Below, piece by piece: positions 24,552 through 36,500 of a stretch of DNA of 64,000 nucleotides (the first letter of the stretch is position 1; each line of letters starts with the position of its first letter). Source of the stretch: Xestospongia muta (lineage: Eukaryota; Porifera; Demospongiae; Haplosclerida; Petrosiidae); the NCBI GenBank assembly GCA_963693285.1, contig OY848922.1:4390923-4454922 (forward strand). Direction: 5' to 3'. The notes beneath the pieces are model-generated. The model saw only the letters and a program-made list of their open reading frames with translations. It did not search any database and was not told where the DNA came from. A program made the translations under genes and the position numbers.

Positions 24552-27500
24552 CTGCAAAATAATGAATATAAAAATGAGTTATTACTAGAGAGTACAGAAA
24601 ATCCTTAAAACATAAAAATATAGAATAAACTGATTTAGAAATGAATTACTCTAGGGAACAAATAAAAAGTATTTAATTGAGAGACAACATAACTTAAACG
24701 TCAGTCTTCAAAAAAGTATATAAGTCTATCCAAAAGACTTTGTTCACTTACCAATATCTATGGTAATGTGATCTCTTGTCTCAGTCTCAGATGGAGAAAT
24801 GTATGGTGTAGCAGTGCTTTGTTCTAAATAAAAAGAGCATGAGGTAAATAAATCTGTAAAAAGTTAAAATCTCATTAAATCAGATTTAACTGGCTGCTGT
24901 AAGTATCCATATGAAAATATCATACATGTGATGATATGGTTTGACCATTAAAGAATCCAGTGCACAGGCTAGCATAATTTGAGTTTATTATGAAAAGTTT
25001 GCCAAAATTATTATTACCATTTTGAGATAATATTTCTTGCACAATACGAAGTTGACCAATGGCTTTTAGAGCTTCAATGAAATCTTCTGTTAGCATTTCC
25101 ACTTTTTAACCATGTTACTAACATGTCTTTACGAGATGGTGCAGGTTGATAGTGATTGAGTGCTTTAATATCTTTGATTACAGCATCTTTAACACCAAGA
25201 TGTATACCCAAAATTTCCCAGTCATTAACCTCTTTTATGAGCTTTACAAGAGCAGAGAGATGACATTCACCTATTATAAAAATACAATAAGACAATGTTA
25301 CCATGACAACATTACCTAGTGGTCCATTTGGTAGATTAGAGGTGACTGAAATAACAGCTATTTCATCTTCTAGAATTTGAAAGACATAAAATAATCACAA
25401 ACCATCCATAAAAATATATAATGCAGAAATGGTGAACAAAAAGAAGTCCTAACTAATTTATATTGATTAACACACTTCACAATGATAGGTTGACCTAATA
25501 GTGTACTATAGTCATTATTAAATACAATGTATTTACTTAGTTATATTTCAGATAAATGTATCAACACAATATTACCTTTTTCAATGGCATTTTTTGATGT
25601 ATTTGCAGGGTCTGATAATGAAAAAATGTAAATCTACTATGCAATACCTTAGCTATAATCTTACCAATTAGCCAACAGGTTTGTCTTTTATCAATTAATT
25701 CAAGTGTTGGGAGTTGCTTTTCAATACTGCATCTCATTAAAGGTGGATCATCATTCCATGATATAACGACCGGATGTAACTTGTGTCCACTTTCACTGTG
25801 CTCTTGTTTACAAGGGACAGATACTTCGGCTTTGAGTGCCCTTTCATCATATGCTAATATATCAGCACAAGTTGATATAGCTTCACAGAAGGCTTGGCGC
25901 AATTTAAAACAATTTTTAATCACACCATTATAGTAGACCTCAATCCAATAGAATCGATCAACTAATAAGACAGAACCAAATAAATCTTCAGAATAAAGTA
26001 AAACAGCATAACGTAGCTGTCTTGGAAATGCAATCGAACAACTATCTATATCAAATTGTGGACTTTCTGTTCTGTCAACAAGAGCTACCACAACAGCTGT
26101 AAATACACCCTACAATAAAAATGTTGTTATTATCAACAAAATAAACATTGCAGAAGTGGTATAAATTTATAAATGAAGCTTTAAATATTAGTAATTATTG
26201 TAGATGAGTACAACAGTTACATTACTCACCTGAGGAACGACTTTACTTCCAAATGTTATAATCATCGGATCACACTTCTTTTGAAAAAGAACTATGTCTT
26301 TCTCTTTTGCCTGTTGAGGTGGTAATACTACCGGCATAAAATAGCGCTTAACACCATCAGTTGTCGAGAGTGGAGTAATAATATGCAGATAACGAAGCAA
26401 CATTAAAAAGGCATTTTTAGTAAAAAGAGAAGAAACAAATGGTAGGCAAACATTATCAAGTAAAGATTCATCAAATACTCCAAATTCACGAAACGCTCGC
26501 TGAGTATCTGGTGTTATAGACTTACCCTCGAGTAAAATATCCTCTAAGGAGTCTACAAATGACACACGTATCAATGCTGAGAGCAGGTCAAGGAGATATT
26601 GAGGATTACTAAATATTACGTTACGAAGGACAATTGGAAAATACAGAAACAAGGCCATAGTATGTAAGTGTGATAAAGAATTCATGACATCATTTCCATC
26701 CATACCAAGACTACCTCCAATACCATGACAAGATTCTAATGAAATTATTCCATGATCCTCTTGTGACGCCTCCTCTTTCAAACGCAATTCAAACATGTAC
26801 CAACGTACCGGTATGGGTGTGGCTATGCCAATTTCCTTTTGATAGGACATAATATGCTCTCGAAGAGAAGATGATATCTTCTTTCGATTCCACCAACAAA
26901 GATTATCAACAGGAAATATGAGCTTTTTTGGATCCTCATTAGGAAAAATAAAATGATCATGAAACTCACTAAGGGTAGACAGTAGCTGCTCATTCTTAAA
27001 TTCTAATGGCTCATACAATTCTTTTTTCACGCGCTTAATTTTGTCATAGCAAGTGCCAATGATCATAAAAAGTGGTAAGCTTTTCTTTCCTTTTGCAACA
27101 ACAGCATTTTTAGAAGAAACTATTGAACGCACAAAATGCTCTATCAGCTCTAGGTTTGTCATTTGTAACTCACTGGGTTGATTGAGCAACTTACCATTCA
27201 GTGAGTAGCAAAACTGAGGCTTTTCAAAAAGGCTTTCTGTTAACTTTGTACAGATTATATTTATGGTATTGCCACGAATAAATGCTCGTGATACATCAGC
27301 AAATTGTGGCTGACCACCACTATCAAGAACATTTATCCAAGTAGCTTTGTGGCGATTTTGTACTTTTTTTTGCTCTGCTAAAACCTTTGTTAATTCTCTA
27401 GAATATTGATCGGATTTTATCTCTGTACTGGAAGATGATACCTCTTTAGATGGGCTGGCACTAGAAACTGCAGGTCCTGTAGCTTTGTCAGATGAAACTG

Positions 27501-30500
27501 TTGTGTTGATTGAAGTTATATGACAGGTTTTCTTCTCTGTTTGTTTGGGTTTTATAGTTGTATCGATATCAGAATCCAACTTATTCAAATCTTTTTCTGA
27601 TATTGTTGATGTTACTGCAGTAGGCAACGGTACAGCAGCATTGTAACTTTTTACATTTTGCTTTGCCAACCCAGTCATGCTAGTTTCACCAGGCGTGAAT
27701 TTTTGAGGTGATTCTGCAGATAACGTTGTACTACTAGCATCTTCTGAAATAGGATCATCAGTTTCTTGCTGTGAATCTTGCTCTAGTGCATGAATTGCAT
27801 CTGAAAGCATCCTTAGTAAGTCGAGACTGGTAACCTTTTCCCACATCTTTCCTTCATTACGTCCAGCCACCCTCTCTAACGCTCGTACAGGTCTTGTTGC
27901 TAATGCTGTACTGTTGTGAAATCTAGGTGCACTCCAGTTGAACAGAAGTGACTTGAATGCTGTTTTACCAACACAAGGTGGTCCCATAAGAACAAGTCTC
28001 ATGTTAGTCAGTTGAACATTGCCTTTGTGGAGACCACGTTTGAAAAGTCGTTGCAATGCTATAATAAAAATAAAAAAAAACATCGTATTAATGCTTGAAT
28101 AAACTATTGTATTATTAAAATGATATTATATTAATCATATTAATAATTCAATATATATGCGATCATTTAATGGATTATTTAATATATATTTATCTCAAGA
28201 TTGAAGACTCTGCATAAATAAATTACTGAATATTAGCTAATAGAGAAGAGCGCATGAAGAAATAAAGGAACTACAGTACTGCTTGTTATATAAGAACCTC
28301 CACAAATTATGTCTCAAAATTTTGATTATAATAGCTAAATTTCTTAATTGCCGTAACTATAAATTCTATAATTTTAGTAATAGTCATGAATCTATTGGTA
28401 TGGTCATGTCTACTTATTTCATATATTTATTTCATTGCTGTTTGGCACTTAATTAAGAAATAAAAGAAATTAATATCATGTTGTCACCACCAATACATAT
28501 TACTGCTAATGAGTTTAATTTATTTTAAAATTTGGCATAAGTGACTGCAGTATTGTAGCTGCTGTAAAAACACTATCTAAGAATTACCTAATAATTACAT
28601 TATTCTAACTATGCTGTTGTAAGTAATGAATCTTAAGATACTATAATGTAACTACAACAATAAAAATAAGTACAAAGGAAAGCTTAAAAATTATAAACTA
28701 TTTAGAATATTAAATAAAAAGGTTCCACAATAATGTAAACTATACAAGGATAATAAAATTACTGTGATATATATACTTGTTATATCAAGTTATCAAATAC
28801 ATACCTTCATCTATTATTAGCTTTGCAATGTCTCGATAGCCTTCACTCTGAGCTAATTCAGCTGGTGTTTTACCATCCTGAGTGAAGAATGAATGTATTA
28901 ATTAATAGAAAGGCAAACAGTATGTGTAAATGACATAATATATAAATATACACACACACATATATACATCAGTTGCTTGACTCAGTTTCAGTTGTAATCA
29001 ACTAGCTAAATAGATATACATATAAACCTTTGAAAACTTGTAGATGATCTGTTTTAAGTTTATGGAATTATCTCAATTGTGGTTGGTAAAGGAAGAACAT
29101 CATTAATTCTCATTTAAATTGCATATCAAAGGAAGGCTGATGGCAGATTCCTTCTTAATGATATTATTATAAAGTTTAATACTATTCTTAATATGGACAA
29201 TTTTCAGTAATTATTTTAAGTCACCCAAATGTTATCCAACCACCACATCATTGCAAACACTACTGAGGACATTTAATAAAAATTGTACAACACATAATAT
29301 TTCCTCTTTCTTTGGTAATTATAATATAACAAATATAACTATTCTAATAATAACTACATGCTTATATTTTTTTGCTTTTCTTCATCACTACTAAAACTAG
29401 AAACTAGTAACTCATCTTAATACTAAAGTCAATTAATGTTGCTACTCTGTTGCCAAATAAATGTATGACTCCCATTCAAAAGGTTGTGACAGTCATTTTA
29501 ACTGCAGTTATGATAATGAAATATTGACAAAATCAGACTTATTAGACTCTATCTATACTTAATGAAGCAAATGAAGATAACAAAAAGGTGTAATATGACT
29601 AACAATCAACTATTTCACGGAAAAGAAATTTTGGTAGTTTTATTATTATATTGTCGAAGTACAATTTTAGAAGTTCATTCACACTGTTCATGATTAGGAT
29701 AAATATATTCATATAATTAGCAATCGTGATGGCAGTAACATATATAAGTTCATTTGTTGCTCTTAGAAGCCTACGTCATACAAAATAAAAAATAAAATAA
29801 TATGAAATGGACATGCCCTTTACTTATACATATAAATGAAAGGATCCAAAAAGTTGTCATTTTAAAATGAGAAAACCTGTCAAACTAATAGTTTCATACA
29901 AATAATTGGTACACAGATATTTGTATAAATCTTTGTATTAGTAACCAAGACTCCCTTGGAGCAGGTTTCATTTGGACTATGCAGGAACGTTTATGGGAAG
30001 AATGTGTTTTTAAGCTAATAGATGGGATCAAAATGTTACCTGCTGCTACTTTGTTACTCATGGTCTTCTGGAGAGGTGGTGTCTGTTAATGGTAGTATGT
30101 TCACAAGTGCTAAGTTCAAGAAGTTACTAGTTCGCTGTGTCATCTGGCATCATATGAAGTCAGAAAATGAGCCATACAGAGCTTAAAAGAATATATGATT
30201 AAGTTACAGTATGGTTCCTGGTGACCAAATTATCAAGTTTTGCTTTTTTTTTACCTTGACTATATGATTTAGTTCAGAACTTGTTGAAATACCTGTAAAC
30301 ATTTTTGTGCCTTGCCACCGAGCAATTACTAAGTTTCCTCTCTGAAGTACGGTAGTTCTCCGAGTAAGCGCCCATGGGTACTTACAGTTTATTTAGAATT
30401 TGAAACTTACACGCGATTTTTCAAAAACAGATTCTAGTAACCGCCCACTATGAATAATTAATTAATTAATAACGTAAATATTCCTTATGTATGATATAGA

Positions 30501-33500
30501 AGTTGAAGTTGTCGAGGCTCTGAGAACTCACCTGGAGCGCAATATATCTCCTATTGCAAAGAAGTATGGTGTAGATAGAAAGCATATTAGATAATACGAT
30601 AAGGAGTTTGACAATCTTCGAATCGCAATAACGATACGCTGTACAGTCAAGGACAAAAGGAGAAAGATCCTCCATTGAGCAAGGTGGTTTAGAAGTGCTT
30701 TGTGAGCTGACCTTTTGAATTCCAAACGGAACAACAAACAACGAAACTATAATGTCTAAAGTTAGAAAATTGCTAGCCTAACTTTTTCTTTGCTCAACAC
30801 GTGATAATAACCACAATAACTACAAATCTAAGAAGGTGGCATGGGGGTGGGCGCTTGCACGGGGAATTCACATTTTCCTTTAAGGACAAAATAAAGGGGT
30901 GGGCGCTTACATAGAGGTGGGCGCTTGCTCGGGGAACTACGGTACCTTGTACTCTCCTCTTTCTTTGAAAACTTTTTTTAACCCTTGTTTGAATTGCCAC
31001 ATCATCTTTTTGATTTGCTGGCTTCTCGTATTGTGCGTTTATATAGACGTCTATGGATACTGGAAGTAGTTTAATACGATATTTAAGGTCTGTATTCAAG
31101 AAGTAAGTTTTCAATAGACAGCTAAGTCTATCAAGTGGAAGGTTGCTCGTTTGTACCATTTCATTGTCCTGTGGTTGAAGCAGTAATATGAAAGAAGTTG
31201 ACCACTTTTATCTACTCCACCCATAAAGGTATTGTACCTCTCAACCATTAGTGGCTTCTCTACATTTTTTCTTCATTCTGTGAGTTTTCATTACCATACT
31301 GCTATCGTGGACTGTGCTAACAATGGTTATGAGCCGTTTATCTTTCCATTGCAAAGCAAGTATGCCATTCTCTAAGTTTTTTGTTCTTACTATTCCTTTC
31401 TTCAATTCTTTTCTTATCTGTCCAGTTTGTCCTTTACATTTTGCTTTTGAGTTCCATTCTAGAGGCATACCTTTTCTATCTACACAGGCTGTACTACACA
31501 CTCCCAAAACTTTCAGCTTCATATCTACAAACAGTGATGGTCTGATATAATAATTGTTCATGTATATATGGTGTCCTGCTTTCTTTAGTGACACAAATAG
31601 TCTCATTACAATAACATGTGTAACAGTTTTGTTATCTCCAACATTTAACATATCATCCTTTCCAAAAAATTAATACTGCGTTTACACTGATCCCCACCTC
31701 AAACTCACTTGGTCCTTCCTGTGCCAACACAGGTTGTAGCTCGCATTTACATTACGAACATTAAAACTCAAAAGTAATTATTATTATTAATAACTTATGA
31801 CCACGCCTCTAAATTCTAAAATGGCTGCCTTGATAAGGAAATCTTTATTGACCTATATGATGATGAACAGATTAAAAAGACTGAAAAAAGATGCTATAGA
31901 GCGAGACGAGCAAGTAATAAATGAAGATTACTCACCTTTGTCATACTATTCCTTGCTATATGAGTGTTTCCTATTATTCGTGGAGAAAAACGACTGTGGT
32001 GTTTACCAAGGTAAGTAATAAAAGTGTAGGGTATATTCGTCTTTCTTAATGATAGATCTTACTACTGGTAGGCATACATTGTAAAGCAGACCTTTACAGA
32101 ACCTGATTGGATGGCTAATTTAGGTTAAGTAGATCAACATTCATCCACCTGTGCCTTGTACTATTACCAGTCACACCAAAGCAAAATACCAATATGTGTA
32201 CACCATTGTCAGTGGAGGAACGTGTTGCTGTAACACTGTGGTTTCTGGCAACACCATTAGAATACAGGGCTGCAGTATTGAGTCGTGCTGAGTCGAGCTG
32301 ACACGGTAGAGTTTATTGGGCTGGCGTGGTTCGATATGGTCCAGTTTGGTATGCGTTTACATGTTGTGCCAACAGAGATTGAACTGAGTCGACCCGAGTT
32401 AGACCTCTGTGGTAAATGCAGTATAAGTAAGTATTATACATGTGCAATAGTCAACCCAATATTACTTGTCAATATGTACCTGCATACAGAGTCCGATTGT
32501 AAGTATAACCTGTTTTTGAGTCAGCTAAAGAAAATGCTTTTAGCCACCATTTGTTTGGTTTTTTAGGAATGTATTGAAGAAACCAAATTCTGCCTTTGAG
32601 CTAACAATGGCCTCATCTATGGAGAATTCACCTCCAGGGTTATAACTAGCTTGAAAGGTATTAATCAGTGATGTAATAAGGGGATGTATCTTATGTAATG
32701 GATCATATCCTGGTGCACCTTTTTCGTTTTGGCCTTTCTTGTCATTTATGTGTAGAAACTTTAGGCTGAAACACTCCCATGACATTACACAAGAGAAGGT
32801 GACTGTACTAATTGGCCAGTACTGGGCCCGGTAATCTTCTAACTTGGGGTAGTGGATTGTTTCCATTATTATTACCAGAGCAAAAAATTGTAGCTTTCCT
32901 GTTGACGTATGTATCTTCTTTTTCCAATAGTTTAGGCAAGGTCGGTGTGAAACCTCTGGGTGCTCTTCAAAGTGTTGCTGGGCATACAAATTTGTTTTGT
33001 CAACCATTTCTTCTATTATCTCTGGTGTAACAAGTTTGTCAAAAAACTCAATTGGTGTTTTATCTGTCATATCTTCTGTTCCTTCAGATTTTCCAACAAA
33101 CTCTGGGATATCATATGCTACACTACTCAGAGAAATATGTTTTGTTGCACTGATTTCAATTTCATCACCATACACTATTTCCATACCATCTACTATTTCA
33201 GTTTCCACATCAAAATCATTGCTAACATAGTATTCATCATCAACTTCAGTTATTTCCATTACATCATTGTCATTCATTACCACTTCATCACCATCACTAT
33301 TGCATTCATCATCATCAGCTCTGTTACACAATCCCATTACTTACATCACTTCATCATCACTGATATAGCCATCAAAGTCATCATCACTAACATCTCCTGA
33401 GGCATTTTCTCCACTTGTAATCATGTCTATCACTTGGTCAGCATTGTATCTAGTCATTGTTCTCACACTTTAGTTATTAATATAAAAAGGATGTCGCTGT

Positions 33501-36500
33501 ATTTGAATGGTTTACCAAGTAGCAGCCTCTAGAGCAATAAATATGCTCGCCGTGTTTAATTACATAGGCTTTGCACATATAATTATGCTTATTGCGGTCA
33601 AACGGTTAACTGCACTCATGAAATTTAAGATTGATAAAACAAGTTTATTAGAATCTATCTGTACTCAATAAATCAAATGAGGTTAAATAGAATCCACACT
33701 ATGACTAACAATTTACTATTTCATGGAAAAAAATTTTGGTAGTTTATTATTATATGTTGAAGTATAGTTTTAGATGTTTGTTCAAACTGTTCATAATCAG
33801 GATAATTATATTTATATATGGTAATTATGTTGATAGTAACTTATATATAAGGTCATTTGTTGATCTTAAAAGCTTAAGTCACACAAAGCATCAAAATAAA
33901 TAAGAACAGTTAACGGGAAGAACAGTTTACAAAGCAACACATTTCAGTGAATTTTTACATGCAAACAGGTATTATGTAAAACACAATGTATCCTGGTCTC
34001 ACACAAACTCCTGCCGTTCACTAAATGCTTGTTATTATTCACAAATTTCTGTCTATGTGTCATTTTGATTGTCTTCTATTTAATGTACTCAGTGCCAGCC
34101 TTAAATAATTTTGACAGTAGAAATGACCTCTTATTAAATTTATGCTATGCATTAAGTGTAAGAGAAAGTTGTAGTCATAATTTGGAAAAAATTCAGAAGG
34201 CTCTATTCTACCTTATATTTGTTTTGTTAAGTCATTCACTCAAGCTTTATGTGGTGTTCTGATATTATATTTTCATCCTCTGTTTAAATATTAGCTGTTT
34301 ATACTAAACCCTATTACTCCTATTAGCTGATAGTCAATCCACCAATACACTTTATGAGTTACTGCATTTATGGATATATGCAGCTAAACCATTTCTAAAT
34401 AACAGGTACAGCCAAAGCGATCATAACATATATATATATATATCATGAGAGGTAGACCATCTAGATAGCAAACTAATGACTTAGCAGTATCATTGTATCA
34501 TTATAGATAGAGCTGTGCTTTGGGATGGAAAATTTGTACTGTGCACACAAAGAGTTATAAATGTTAAAGAATTCCAGTATACTAGTCATAATGAAAAAGG
34601 TTAACCTAGCATACAAGAATTGTGGATGGACAATCACCTTATGACAGGTCAATATGTCTGCTTGGCTCAGATTAATTGTAATGAAACAGCTTGTCCTTCC
34701 CAGGAATTATAGTAACTTTCACGAACAACTTGCTTAAATTTGTTTCTTTCCTACTCTGCTAAAACTATGTAAGTATTGACAAGACTATAGTTCAGGCTAA
34801 ATGCTTGAAGTAATCTTTACATCAATGAATTAAAACAAAAACTAAGCGTACCATATTCCACCCAATTTCCTATACAGTAAAATAGAACTACCTTAACAGA
34901 TGATTTGCACCTTTCTCAATTCATTCACTCAGTAATGTCAATAAACACCTTTGCTTTTTTTCACATGGAATACTTCCCAATATAGCTATAGGTATTGAAT
35001 GTTTAGTCCCAACATTTTAACAATATATTGTGTAATTGCCTTTATTGTCCCATTCCACAGCTACCCAATAAGTCTGTAAACATAACAAGTACCAACTGAC
35101 AGGTATGTACACCATCATAGGGGTAGGAAAGAGGGGCAGGAGGGGTTGAACCCCCCCCCCCCCATTCAAAATCAAGGGGCTAAGCTCCCCCTGGTTAGTA
35201 GTCAAGACTATGTACATAATAACCACTTGACTGAAGTGGTTTTGAAACTGATATTATTGGGTTATTAAAAATTATACCAAGTGATTTTGTGGCATTAAAT
35301 TTGTCTGTTTCTGCTCTCTATTGTCTAGATTCTTTACTAATCTCAACCTTCAACCAATAAATAACTCTATCATATTAAGATGTTACTACTAGCTCTATTA
35401 TAGAATTCTATTCCCTTGCTGAGTTTGGACGTGTAATTTCCAATACTGAAATCTCTATTTAATCAAATCGTTTGGTGTTACATGTTAGCAAAACTTTCAT
35501 TCTTTAAATGACTGGATCTTTCATCCAGTGTGCTCATATGATAAATACTCTACTCATTCTACAAACTTATAAAAGATTTTTTTTAATATTCTCTATTATA
35601 TCTATTGTACCATACTTCAAATCATTACTGCAACTAGTGTCTACAAAAAAGTATTGAGTTTTTTATGCAACAATATTGTCTCTTTGTAATTCTTATCATC
35701 TTCAAACACTCCTGAGGCCATATCTTTGATAAGGAGTTAACAAAGACTGTACAATATACAATAGTTGCCTCCTCTTTTGCCTTATTTTATACAAATTCAG
35801 TTCTAAGATTAAAAAAGGTATGAATGTATTTGTTCATCTTTAAACTAAAGTCAATCAAGTTACTCTTCTTATACCAACCAATGACATGGCTCTAATCATA
35901 AAAGATCAGAGTGACTTAAGCTGCAGTCATGATAAAATAAGACATAGCCAAAAACCTTCTATCTATAGTTAATGACTGAGACATTGTTAGCAATAAACTA
36001 AGCTATGCCTAATAATCAATTATTTTGTAGAAAAGGAATGTTGTTAGTAGACTATGTAGTTGCAGTATAATTACAGAAGTTTGTTTAAAGTGGTCATGAT
36101 CAGAATAATTATATTCATTGGTTGATATTTTAAATATTAACCTAAGTCTAAAATAATGAAAACAATTACTATTGAATTTATATTACTAACAATGAAATAT
36201 TTGATGGAAAAGGAATGTTGGTAGCTTATTGCTGGTGACAAATGATACTTGAGCATTTCGTTTGTACAGATCATGGAAAACTATACATGTACAGAGTTAT
36301 AACATGATAAACTTATTCTTAGGTAATTTGGTACATTGAACACACCAGGTACATAATTGAAGTGATTATGCCAGTCTTCACATTTAACAAACAATAACAA
36401 ATAGCACAAAAGAGTATTTTCACTGATCAATAATAACATTTTAATATCATGCTTAGGATATTATTCATAAATATGACTACTTGATGTAATCACACTGTGA

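Noticed and set aside
24920..25102. Separate small minus-strand gene
   Set aside because: Its sequence is the second half of the Death domain in the shifted frame, followed by intron.
31314..31550. Plus-strand 78-codon frame
   Set aside because: Antisense of the conserved piggyBac C-terminal block.
32960..33400. Plus-strand 146-codon frame
   Set aside because: Antisense shadow of the acidic N-terminus of piggyBac copy C; Ile/His/Phe-rich composition is what the reverse of an Asp/Glu/Met-rich region gives.
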